DNA of 64,000 nucleotides, from assembly GCA_037953625.1 (NCBI GenBank), contig CM075651.1:62854501-62918500 (forward strand). Reading direction: 5' to 3'. Position 1 is the first letter of the stretch. Every line of letters starts with the position of its first letter. The stretch is from Crotalaria pallida (Eukaryota > Streptophyta > Magnoliopsida > Fabales > Fabaceae). The notes under the pieces were generated by a model, which did not search any database, was not told where the DNA came from, and was given only the letters and a program-made list of their open reading frames with translations. Shown one piece after another: positions 41,490-51,899 of this stretch. The position numbers and the translations under genes were made by a program.

Positions 41490-42960
41490 AACACCCCCAC
41501 ACTCATCTTTTGCACTTCTGGGCAAAATCAAAAGATAGGACTACGAATATCAATATGCACCAAAGTGAATCATGCAACAAGATGACTACAACTAAGAAAT
41601 GCAAACCTAAGACATTACATACTTCACAATGAATTCTAGGAAATGCAAAGAAATGGGCAAACTCAAGCACACAAAATGGTTAAGGATCAAAGAGTCAAAG
41701 CATCCGTGAACATCATCCAATTACTTCAAGTATGCAAAGAGACCAATGACATCAAGAGGATAGTCACAAAGATGATAGAAACTCACAAGGATCACTCAAA
41801 AGTGTTTACACTCAAGTGTTTGGGGTTAATCATTATTTGCACTAAAGGCACATCATGAAAAACAAACACAACCATAAGCTTGACAAGTCTCTAACATCAA
41901 CTATCAACACACATGCAAAAAATGATCAAAAGGTCTTTTCAGGGTTGTAATGGGGCCAAGGACAAGGTAGAATAAAAATATGGGAATGTAGCTAAAACCA
42001 AGGGAATAGAGGAGCAATGGGGAATAAGTAAAAAGTAAGCAAAATCCAGCCCAAAATCAACAACCACTATATTCAATCCTCTTTGCCTCAACAATCTTTT
42101 ATTCACTTTTTTTTTCTTTTTCTTTTTGCATTTTTTTTTGTATTTTTGTCTTCTATTTATTTTTTTTAGAGATATACAAAAAGAAAAGAAGAAACAACAC
42201 AAATGGCATGAATATGAAGCCATAACTACAACAACCAATGAGGCAAAACCAAGAACTCAACCAATTGAAGGATAGAGCACACTTACTTACCTAATATTCA
42301 TTCCCAAAACAATTCCAAAGCTCCAAAATTCCCTAAGGTTAGGAAAATTATGGTTTTTCAGTCATAGGCTTGTAATGAGCTAAAGAACAAGAAAAGGGAT
42401 AAAAAGGCTCAAAGGGGTTAGCAAAGGATACATTCATTCAAGGTAGGCTCATATGGCTAATAACTTATTCAAGAAAGAAAGTGCCTAAATCATTTCAAAA
42501 TGTGCATGAGCAATCAAGTATCAACAAGATTCAAGTCAAGTTCTAGAGGGCAAGTAATCCAGAGTGCAATCACGCATGAAAGAAAATTAGGTGGCATTAT
42601 AGCAATCCACCCACAATTAAGGCACAAATCCTCACAAGGGACAATTTTATCACAATGTTACCACTTGTCAATGATCAAAAGAAACTTTGCACACAGAAGT
42701 GCATGAATTCAGACAAAAGATGCCAAGACTCTACAAAAATGAAGCTAGCATGCAAGAAAATTTCCCAAAAACTAAGCAAAACCCAAAAAAATTTCAAAGC
42801 AAAAGCATGCAACCTAAACTAGTCCCCCCCCCCCCCCACACTTAAATCACACATTGTTCTCAATGTAAAACAACTAGAAAATCCAGACAGATATACCAGC
42901 CAGCAGATACAGACAAGTGCAATAAAAAGAGTAAGGAAGGAGAAAAGAAGACTCCCTAAG
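41490..42960 (-). other. A2 non-coding 3' region
   Basis: Equivalent of the A1 region 18098-19607. Polypurine tract at 41491-41502; second tract expanded to a run of 14 C at 42824-42837 followed by ACACTT. No coding sequence. Confidence 0.75.
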
Positions 42961-43957
42961 TCATGGTGGGTCAAAAGTGGGGTCGACCAATGAGGCCTCC
43001 TCCACAAGTGCATCATCCAAAGTAGGGGTGGTGAGGAAGGGCTTGAGTCGATGTCCATTAAATTTGAAGCTCTTGTCCGTGGACTCGCTCCTAATCTCCA
43101 CAGTTCCATAAGGAAACACCTAAGTGACAATAAATGGTCCAATCCACTTGGAGCGGAGCTTTTCACTCATGAGACCAAGCCGAGAGTTGTAGAGCAACAC
43201 TTTCTGGCCAACCGAGAACTCCTTTCTAGAAATTGAGCTATCATGGAGCTTTTTGTTCTTCTCCTTGTAGAAATTAGAGTTCTCATAGGCCTCCAATCGG
43301 ATCTCATCCAACTCACTCAACTGAAGCTTCCTTTGCTCACCCGCCAGATCAAGGTCCAAGTTGCACTGCTTCACTGCCCAGTATGCACGGTGCTCAATCT
43401 CCACAGGTAGGTGGCATGCCTTACCATAGACAACCCGATAGGGTGACATCCCTATGGGTGCCTTGTAGGTGGTCCGATGTGCCCAAAGAGCATCCTCCAG
43501 TTTTGTGCTCCAATCATTCCTATTCGGGCGCACCATCTTCTCCAAGATCTTAATTTCTCTGTTTGAAATCTCAGCTTGCCCATCGGTTTGGGGGTGATAT
43601 GGTGTGGAAACTTTGTACACAACCCTATACTTCTTGAGCAAGGCTTGCATGAATCTGTTGCAGAAATGGGTGCCCAGATCATTGACTATGGCTCCGGGTA
43701 TGCCAAACCTGCAAAATATGTGAGACCTAACAAAATCCACAACAACCGCAGAGTCATTAGTCTGGGTGGCTTTAGCTTCCGCCCATTTGGACACATAATC
43801 CACAACAAGCAAAATATAATGAAAACCAAAAGAGACAGGAAAAGGGCCCATGAAGTCTATACCCCATACATCAAACACCTCGCAGAACAACATAGGTTGT
43901 TGAGGCATCTGTTGTCTCCAAGAAAGTGTGCCTCCTGCTCATTGACATTGCTCACAT
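42961..43957 (-). pseudogene. pol: A2 integrase, C-terminal part
   Basis: Matches A1 Pol from the end of the integrase zinc-binding domain: CEQCQ, then VWGIDFMGPFP, VNDLGTHFCN (A1 has VSDQG), DGQAEISNRE and KWIGPFIVT. TGA near 43938 and TAG 43120-43122 interrupt it, one codon is missing in EIK-ILEK, and it ends with TGA 42961-42963. G1 splits the gene in the CSSC/EQC zinc-binding motif, with TSD CACAT. Confidence 0.87.
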
Positions 43958-44057
43958 TGTAAGGCCCTATATTTTCAATAAATAAATATTGAAGTATTTA
44001 AAATAACAATGTTATTATATTTAACAAAATATGAATTTTCTGAAAATAATTTAAAAG

Positions 44058-44207
44058 ACTCGAGTGTTTTGGGGAGAACTCGAAGATAATCTCTAAACTG
44101 TTTCAAATATTTGAATTGGGGTCGAAAGACTCGAGTCCTTCATGGAAGACTCGAGTGTTCTTTGATGTGCTGGAAAAGACTCGAGTGTTGGGGGAAAAGA
44201 CTCGAGT
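44058..44207. repeat. ACTCGAGT cluster 1 in the G1 LTR
   Basis: Copies at 44058, 44129, 44149, 44179 and 44200; a sixth, at about 44078, is mutated here to ACTCGAAG but intact in the 3' LTR (58445). All lie upstream of the TATA box. Confidence 0.9.
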
Positions 44208-44328
44208 ATTTCGAGCAGTGGTGCTAAGTCTATAAGTCGGTTTTGATTCAAAACTTGCACCAAAACGCGTTTTCTCGAGGTTCCAAGCACAGAGCTGGAC
44301 CTTACTTCATAGGAGGGTAATCTTAGAC

Positions 44329-44336
44329 TATAAATA
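44329..44336 (+). promoter_or_regulatory. TATA box of the G1 LTR
   Basis: TATAAATA in GACTATAAATAGGTG, 122 bp after the last cluster-1 palindrome; also present in the 3' LTR near 58697. Confidence 0.65.
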
Positions 44337-45256
44337 GGTGATTGGGGAAGCCCCAAACTCATTCAAATCCTCCTAACCCGAATTTATATTCACATTTCCT
44401 TTGTTTTCTGGTGCTCTCTTGGTGCCTTCGATTCTCACTCTTCACTCAACCAAATTCTGTGAAACAAAAACACAATCCGAGTTCTAATTCCAATCTTGAA
44501 TTAGAACCAAGAACCACTCAAATTGACTTCCTGTAGATCGAGTTGGAAGCCTTCAAAGTTGAACATTCATGTCTGGAAAACAGAGTGCAAATCAACACCT
44601 TCAACATCTCTTTCTCGAATTGGTTTGGTAAATCCAGGAAACCTCTTGATCCCAAATTTGTTTCTGATTAAAGATAGCATTCCCTAGTTTCTTAAGCTAA
44701 CTTATTTCGTTCTTTTTCATGCCTTATTCGTTGTGAATTTGATGGCCAAAGTTTGCTGCTCAAAGTGCAGAACTTGAGTGTTGGAACTCAAACTTTGATC
44801 CAGTCCCTTTCCTCTTCAAGAAATTGTTCCTTTAGCTTCATTAAGGTAAGGGGGAAGTTACCTAATCGCTAGAATGGTATTTAACAAGCTAAATCCATAG
44901 GAACCAATAGGAGGTTAATGGGCAATAGAGTTTGAATTAGGAATCTGACTTGGAGGTCAGGAACTCGCTGTTTTTATGTTCAAACAAGTTTAATTGGACC
45001 TAATGATGCTCACTGGATTGATTTGCGAACTTAAAACAAAGTAGAACTGAGATTTATATGTTAAATTGCACTTTGTATACGTTTTATGAAATTCTATGAT
45101 TTGATGTTATTTGATGTTGTTTCAGTAGTGTTTAAGTGCTGTAACATGTTTGTTTAATGTTTTTAAGTCGCTGTTTTGCATAGGAATGAAGAAATAAAGC
45201 AAGGGACTCGAATTGGTGCTTAAAATGCAGAAAACTGGTGCTGTTGCAGCAAAAAG

Positions 45257-45356
45257 ACTCGAGTAGTTTAAGAAAGACTCGAGTATTCTAGAAAACTGCA
45301 AGAACACTCGAGTGGATCTTTAAAGACTCGAGTATTTTTGCATGAACAACTCGAGT
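45257..45356. repeat. ACTCGAGT cluster 2 in the G1 LTR
   Basis: Copies at 45257, 45277, 45306, 45326 and 45349, about 900 bp after the TATA box. The same layout, one cluster before and one after the promoter, is seen in the S1 and S2 LTRs. A3 inserted inside this cluster in the 3' LTR. Confidence 0.9.
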
Positions 45357-45928
45357 AGTCTGAACAATTTTTCAGAAAACACTTGCTTTCTAAAATTTTA
45401 TCATAATTAACTCGTTTAAATACTATAATATCTCAACCCCGTTGGTTGATTTCTATCCTGGATAAGTCCTACTGGAATTTTGATTCAGTGGTTGATATTT
45501 TCCCTACAGGAGTCCAAACGGAAGAGCCTACACCCATTTGGTTGATATTATCCCTAACGTCCCAATGAAGGTTTTATTCACTTGGTTGATATTTTCTAAG
45601 GGAGTCCCAATGGGGTCGTTGCAATAAATATCCGCCAATAGGAGGCTAGGCCCCGACGGATTATTAAATAAATGATTATACTCTATTTCTAAAACCATCA
45701 CAAAGTGAATGATGGATTTTTCTATGAAAACAACAGCACCAGCTAAAAGAAAGATTGAAGGAAATGAAATGGAAGAGTAAAATGTGAAGCATGGACTATG
45801 TCCTAAATGGAAATAAGATAAACGATGATGATGAATTAAAAGATAAGGATTGGTAATAGATTTTGTTTGCATTCATGCATTGATTGCTCCAGTTTGTGAG
45901 GTTTGTTCCCTTTCATACTATTAACGCT

Positions 45929-46088
45929 AGGCGGAGGAAGCCTGTAAGTCGTGAGTGCAAGGCTAAGCCTGTGAGTCCTACAATGCCGGGAGATGGGAAC
46001 CCGTAAGTCGTGAGTGCAAGGCTAAGCCCGTAAGTCCTATGCAGAGCAAAGCTCGTAAGTCATGAGTGCAGAGCAAATCTCGTAAGTC
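45929..46088 (+). repeat. Covarying hairpin array in the G1 5' LTR
   Basis: Three tandem units, each with two hairpins followed by GTAAGTC or a one-base variant. Unit 1: AGGC...GCCT (45929-45943) and AGGC-TAA-GCCT (45960-45970). Unit 2: GGG...CCC (45988-46002) and GGC-TAA-GCC (46020-46028; GGGC-TAA-GCCC in the 3' LTR). Unit 3: GAGC-AAA-GCTC (46044-46054) and GAGC-AAA-TCTC (46071-46081; GCTC in the 3' LTR). The arms differ between units yet stay complementary. Confidence 0.8.
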
Positions 46089-46313
46089 CTACCACCTCCA
46101 AACTGTGATGCCCCGAGAAATTGTTGAGATTAGCATGCATCATGCCATTAATCATGAGATTAACCGTTGTACAAAAAGGGTTTGACATATGTATATGCAT
46201 GATGGGATTTTTTGCTACTTGAATACTTGTGTTTGTTGCTTTTAGCCAATGTTATCTATTATTCGCTTTAACGTGATTAGCTATGACTTACTCCCATATT
46301 GCCCTTGTAGGTA

Positions 46314-46415
46314 ATGAAGGTCCCGCCTTCCAAGAGGGAGAATAGTGCTGGCAAGGGATTTGAGATTCCCTTTCCATTCGTTGGAGTTGAAAACCATGCT
46401 CTGGGTTACTATTAG
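46314..46415 (+). CDS. Small ORF in the G1 LTR after an acceptor-like site
   Basis: 33 codons (MKVPPSKRENSAGKG...) with ATG right after CCCTTGTAG/GTA. The 3' LTR copy (61806-61907) is open with the same length and, by eye, differs by one silent and one final-residue change. Too short to assign; no family recognised. Its place near the LTR end matches short sense frames in T2 and L2. Confidence 0.35.
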   Translation: MKVPPSKRENSAGKGFEIPFPFVGVENHALGYY

Positions 46416-46627
46416 AGTCCAAAGTAGCTCAGAGTCTAATTACTATTAAAATGAGCTAGCTTGAACTATTGTGTCTTGTTATTTGCTTCCGCACTTAATG
46501 ATTACTTGAAAAATTGCTTCCGCAGGTGAATAATAGAGTTTTGAAAATTTATTTGGGAAAAAAAATTATTCTCTAATTTCATTATAATAAATAAATCAAG
46601 GTTAGAGAGTCGAGATGTTACATTAAG

Positions 46628-46638
46628 TGGTATCAAAG
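46628..46638 (+). promoter_or_regulatory. G1 primer binding site
   Basis: TGGTATCAAAG, a near match to the initiator tRNA-Met site TGGTATCAGAG, six bases from the LTR end. Confidence 0.8.
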
Positions 46639-46946
46639 TAATGGTTCAACTCTCGGCCTATGGAATATGGCCACTGTAACACCCTAAATAATAATTACCC
46701 TTAATTACCCCAAAATTAGGATTTAAAATTTCTTTTAAAAAAATATGATATGATATTTGCCAAAATAATACTTCCTTCTATTAATAACGAGAATATCAGA
46801 GTTAAATAAGCGGAAGACTTAAATGCATCAAATACATAAAGTATAAGTTTATGTACATTCAGTTCGGTCATTCAAAATACAATCAGTGTTTTAGCTCGGC
46901 CCAACTGGCCGAGACCCAATACAAAACAATGTTCTAGCTAAATCAC

Positions 46947-47014
46947 TTACTCTCCCTGTGAGGGAGAGTGATCCTGCTCGGCCGGGGACTGCGTCTGCTC
47001 GGGCTCAGTACCTG
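46947..47014 (-). other. Short acidic frame after an acceptor-like CAG in the T2 LTR
   Basis: Minus strand ATTTTTCAG/GTACTGAG opens a frame reading GTEPEQTQSPAEQDHSPSQGE before TAA at 46947-46949. It is positioned like the small ORFs near the sense end of the G1 and L2 LTRs. Confidence 0.3.
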
Positions 47015-47388
47015 AAAAATGGTAAGGAGGTGAGAATTACACAGAACTTAAATAAGCAGTTTCTAAAATGACATACCGAACTACCAAGTCACACACAAAT
47101 AGTCAAATAGCAAATAAATCACAAGTAATCAAACCCATGTATCTCATGCATATATCAACGTTTAGCTCGATTCGCATACCCACATCCTTGTCTAGCTCGG
47201 CTCACATCATAAACCAGATAACGCATTACTAGCTTTAACTCGGTTCATCCTCTCATGTCTCGGATTACCATCTCTATCTCGGGTTCATTACTCATTATTT
47301 CCCTTTTCACATAGTTTACAATCTTTTACTCTTCTCGGATGCATACCCCCAGTGCACGTCTTACACCATTTAAGTCGAGTATTGGAGT

Positions 47389-47772
47389 GTCCATAACTGC
47401 GAGTACCGCGATACTCGTCTTACAGCTGCGCGCACCACAATGCTCGGCTTACGCGATCAATGCACGCACCCAGTACGCGTCTGCTATGACCAGGAACATT
47501 ACCGCCGATCATTCTATGGAGTAAGGAGTGTCCATAACTGCGAGTACCACAATACTCGTCTTACAGCTGCGAGCACCACAATGCTCGGCTTACGCGATCA
47601 ATGCACGCACCCAGTACGCGTCTGCTATGACCAGGAACACATCCCACCGATTCCGTTCTCGGAACCTTGTGAGTCATAACTGCGAGCACCACAATGCTCG
47701 TCTTACAGCCGCGAGCACCACAATGCTCGGCTTACGCGATCAATGAACGCACCCAGTACGCGTCTGCTATGA
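47389..47772. repeat. Tandem hairpin repeat in the T2 3' LTR
   Basis: Three tandem units of about 141 bp, each with two 18-nt hairpins with 6-bp stems: 47400-47417, 47429-47446, 47541-47558, 47570-47587, 47683-47700 and 47712-47729. Stems are CGAGTA/TACTCG or CGAGCA/TGCTCG, with loop CCACAA in most. One stem (47429) has a mismatch that is intact in the other LTR. Confidence 0.88.
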
Positions 47773-49191
47773 CTCGACCACACAACCATTTCTCTTTAAT
47801 TCCCCTTATCTTCTTAACCATTACTTTTAGTTCGGCCGACCTCAGTTCACCTCTTTAATTTAATCCTCTTTGCATCTATCTCGGCTCAGCCCTTTACCCA
47901 TTTCCGATTTCCATTATTCCTATTATCTATCTCATCTACCTATCTCATTATATAACTTATTAATTCGTCTTTTCGATCCATCCTGGTTACCATTCTTCTC
48001 ATTCTCCATTCTCACCCTCTCTCGGCTCGGCCACAGATACAAATACCAAATATCAAAGCTCAACATTCATGCACAAAGTTCATAAACACTTATACAACAT
48101 CCGCAATAGGAATAAAGCATTCGGCCAATCCATCATGTAAATACCAACATATAGCATATAACAATATTCCATGTTCACCTAACATCCAGGTCTCTAGTTC
48201 ATTTATTAGTTCCCTTTACCCTTTTTACCTTTCCTTCCTCATGTTAACCTAGATCCATTCCCTAATCTAACACCCACTCTTAGTACCCTTTATGAACACC
48301 CTAGAAACCCAAACTCAAGTAGAGGTAACACTCACTCCTTACCTCAAACCGTGAGAGATAAGAGTTGAGAGCTTGAGAATGACTTCCTTGACCTTGTGAG
48401 CTTCACACCACTCGAATCCGTGTCCTCCTTGCTGCCGCCACAACACCACCACGGTCCAGGGATGCCGAAACAGAAGAGAATAGAGAGGAGGAGGGTTCCG
48501 TTTTGTGAGATGAGAGGGAGAAAGAAGGTGTTGGGTTTTTGTTTGCTGAAGCTTTGGAGGAGAAAGAAAGAGATTCGTAGGAGGAAGAGAATGAGAAATG
48601 CAAAGTGTGATATGTGGTGTTTTGGCCTTTCTTTTATTCATTTAGGGAAAATATTTGTGTGGTCAAGATTCATTGGCTTCTTGGGGAAGCTAGAATGTGT
48701 GGACAGGGATCATTGGCTTCTTGAGGAAGCCATGAATAGTACTTGAGAGGGACATAAAGCAATGAAAATGACATAAAGTGAATGGCAAGGACATCGTACG
48801 GATGGTACGAATCCCAAAGGGCTACAGCTCAACATGTGCTGGCACGGAGGAGCTAGGACGTGTTGGCTCGGGTACATCGGCTAGGATACGTTGGCTCGGC
48901 TTGTAGGAACAACAGTAGTCCGAGCTTCCCTCTCGGACAGGACATTGAGATCGGCTAATCCAGACTGGACAATGGGTTTCACGTGGGGTTCTCTTTCAGC
49001 TCGGCTCATAAGTACACAATCTTATCTAGCTCGGCCGGGATCGGGCCGAGGCCTTAATCTCACATCCTAGGTCGGCCTATGCTCATACTACCCTTCTAAC
49101 CTTGTACAATTTCTAAGGCTTAATCCTATCCTTAAATAAATATTTATATACTAAAATTATATTATTTAATACTAATTTTCAGGATGTTACA

Positions 49192-49205
49192 TTCCTCTCC
49201 CACTT
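49192..49205 (-). promoter_or_regulatory. T2 polypurine tract
   Basis: Minus strand AAGTGGGAGAGGAA next to the 3' LTR. Confidence 0.8.
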
Positions 49206-49227
49206 ACAGGAATTTCATCCTCGAAAT

Positions 49228-51899
49228 TTAGTCAGCATTGAACAGTTGCGGATATGACTGCTTCATCTTCTCCTCGAGTTCCCAAGTAGCTTCCTCCACA
49301 TCATTTCGATTCCATACTACCTTGACCAAGGGGATTTCCTTTCCTCTAAGTCGTCTGACTTGTCTATCTTCAACTCGGACTGGTAGGACTTCGAAGGTCA
49401 GATTGTCTCTTAGCGGCATTTCGTCCACTGCTATCACATGCGAGGGATCGTGAATGTATCTCCTAAGTTGCGAGACATGGAACACATCGTGGAGCTTAGA
49501 CAAGTGCGGAAGTAGAGCAATTCGGTACGCTACTGGTCCGACCTTCTCCGATATCTGGTATGGTCCGACAAACCGAGGGGTCAACTTCTTTGATTTGATA
49601 GCTCGGCCGATACCCGTTACAGGGGATACCCGAAGGAATACGTGATCTCCCTCGATGAAGTTCAAGGGTTTTCTTCTCTTTTCGGCATAGCTCTTCTGCC
49701 GATCTTGGGCTGCTTTCATCTTTCCTTGTATCATTCAGATCTTCTCGGTGGTCTCATGCACAATGTCAGGACAATTCAATAAGTTTTCTCCTATCTGGAA
49801 CCAGCATAGCGGCGTCCGACATTTCCAATACTTGAATGGAAACTGTTGTTGTAAGTGAATTCGACCAGTGGTAATAGTGTTTCCCAGCTTTCCGACTGTT
49901 CAAGCACGCATGTTCTCAGTAAGTCCTCAAGAGTCTGAATGGTGCACTCGGATTGTCCGTCAGTTTGGGGATGATAAGCAGTGCTAAACCTCAACTTTGT
50001 ACCCATGGCTTCTTGCAGACTCTGCCAGAATCGAGATTAGAAGCGAGGATCACGGTTCGACACTATGCTGCACGGAACACCATGGAGTCTAACGACGTCC
50101 TTTATGTACAGTTGCGTCAGCTTCTCCAAGCTGTACTTCATGTTGATCGGCAGGAAATGAGCGCACTTCGTAAGTCGGTCTACCACAACCCAAATGGCTT
50201 CCTGCCCTGCTCTCGTCCTCGGTAGACCTGATACAAAATCCATCGAAATGCTGTCCCACTTCCATTGTGGAATCTCCGAGGATTTGAGTAATCCACCTGG
50301 TTTCTGATGCTCGATCTTGGCTTTCTGACATATCAAACATCGAGACACATAATCGGCCACATCGGTCTTCAACTTCAGCCACCAAAACAACTTCTTCAGA
50401 TCCTGGTACATCTTTGTGGCACCTGGGTGAAGACTCATCTTCGTCTTGTGGGCTTCTTCCATCAACTCTCTTCGGACCTCAAAGTCCATGGGGATGCAAA
50501 CTCTGCCTCGAAATCGCACAAGACATTCAGGTCCTTTAGTGAAGTCAGGTTCATCCTTGTTTCCGGCTCTTTCTAATAGTTTTTGGAGCTCTAGGTTGGC
50601 GGCCTGCCTTTCCTTAATGAAACCCACAAAATCATTGGTTACTTGCAGCATTTCCAAGACAACACTGTTTTCCTTCTTCTGTATGCCGAGGTTAAGATCA
50701 CTGAACTCTTGCATCAGCTGCATCTCTCGGACCATCATGTTGCTCAAGTGAAGACTCTTCCTGCTCAGTGCGTCGGCCACCACGTTGGCTTTTCCAGGAT
50801 GATAGTGCAAGTTGAAATCATAATCTTTCAAAAATTCCACCCATCTGCGCTGTCTCATGTTCAGTTCCTTCTGGTCGAACAGATAGCCGAGACTCTTGTG
50901 GTCACTGAACACCTCGAATTTCATGCCATACAGGTAGTGTCTCCAAATCTTGAGGGCAAACACCACAGCTGCCAATTCAAGATCATGGGTGGGGTAATTC
51001 TGTTCGTGTTGCCGAAGCTGTCTAGAGGCATAAGCCACCACCTTCCATTGTTGCATCAATACAACGCCGAGACCCTGCTTCGTGGCGTCACAGAACACGT
51101 CGAAGGCTTTGGTCGGATCTGGTAAAATCAGCATGGGCGAACTCGTCAATCTTTTCTTTAGCTCTTGGAAGCTCTGTTCACACACCTCGGACCATTGGTA
51201 GGGTGCATCCTTCCTGGTTAACGAAGTCAATGGTAGAGCTAGTTTAGAGAATCCTTCAATGAATCTCCTGTAGTACCCTGCAAGACCGAGGAAACTCCTG
51301 ATCTCAGTCACCGAGTTCGGTCTCTCCCACTTAAGTACCGCTTCCACCTTGGAAGGGTCAACTGCTACACCTTGCTCTGATATCACATGCCCGAGGAAAT
51401 GAACCTCGGTGAGCCAAAAGCTGCACTTAGAGAGCTTAGCGTAGAGATTCTTATCCTTCAAAACTTGCAACACCGTTCTCAGATGCTGCTCGTGTTCACT
51501 CGGATTTCGGGAGTAGATGAGGATGTCGTCAATGAAGACTATCACCAACGAGTCCAGGTAGGGTCGAAAAATCCTATTCATGTAGTGCATAAAGATAGCA
51601 GGGGCGTTGGTAAGTCCGAAGGGCATAACCACGTACTCAAAATGCCCATACCTTGTTCGGAAGGTTGTCTTCGGAATGTCTTCTTCTCGGACTCGGATCT
51701 GGTGATATCCAGATCGGAGGTCTATCTTTGAGAACACTGACGCTCCCTTGAGTTGGTCCAATAAATCATCAATCCGAGGGAGGGGATATTTGTTCTTCAC
51801 TGTTACCACGTTGAGCTTCCGATAATCAGTGCACATTCTGAGGCTACCATCTTTCTTTTTAACAAATAGAATCGGAGCTCCCCAAGGTGAGACGCTTGG
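49228..51899 (-). pseudogene. pol: T2 pol: RT, RNase H, integrase, chromodomain-like end
   Basis: From a TGA at 51900-51902 the frame encodes RT (MCTDYRKLN, KIDLRSGYHQI, VFIDDILIYS), RNase H (FCDATKQGLG, FSDHKSLGYLF) and integrase (CLICQKAK, ISMDFVSGLP, HPQTDGQSE). The second integrase Asp is changed (IVSNRDPRF; relatives have SDRD), followed by TAA 50037-50039. Near 49800-49815 a deletion shifts the frame, and a TGA lies just before 49734. The last 168 codons hold the Tekay-type integrase C-terminus and a chromodomain-like end (PLVKVVWNRNDVEEATWE, then YPQLF). Such chromodomains are thought to guide insertion to heterochromatin. Confidence 0.9.

Larger units (their letters stand above)
43958..46622 (+). 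repeat. G1 5' LTR
   Basis: 2665 bp, TGTAAGGCCC...GATGTTACA. In order: ACTCGAGT cluster 44058-44207, TATA box 44329-44336, second ACTCGAGT cluster 45257-45356, four phrases with GTTGATATTTTCC/CC, a hairpin array 45929-46088, a small ORF 46314-46415 and the LTR end. The partner is 58325-62114. Confidence 0.9.
46675..49191 (-). repeat. T2 3' LTR
   Basis: 2517 bp, TGTAACACCCTAAATAA...CAGGATGTTACA on the plus strand. Contains the tandem hairpin repeat 47389-47772 and, near its sense end, a short acidic frame after a CAG acceptor-like site (46947-47014). Many TCGG/CTCGG words occur along it. The 100-116-codon frames at 48339-48746 lie on opposite strands and are not supported as genes. Confidence 0.92.

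Noticed and set aside
44100..44230. Restriction-site artefact (XhoI CTCGAG) from cloning
   Set aside because: The octamer ACTCGAGT occurs tens of times in genomic LTR context with regular spacing and is copied in LTR pairs.
47389..47772. CRISPR-like regular repeats
   Set aside because: Units are 141 bp tandem copies without distinct spacers, lie in both LTRs of T2, and the sequence is a plant genome.
48339..48746. 100- and 116-codon ORFs in the T2 LTR (also 55522-55887)
   Set aside because: They overlap on opposite strands in a purine-biased stretch and change length between the two LTR copies.
50037..51731. Several plus-strand ORFs of 90-160 codons
   Set aside because: Antisense shadows of T2 pol, which has clear RT, RNase H and integrase motifs on the minus strand.
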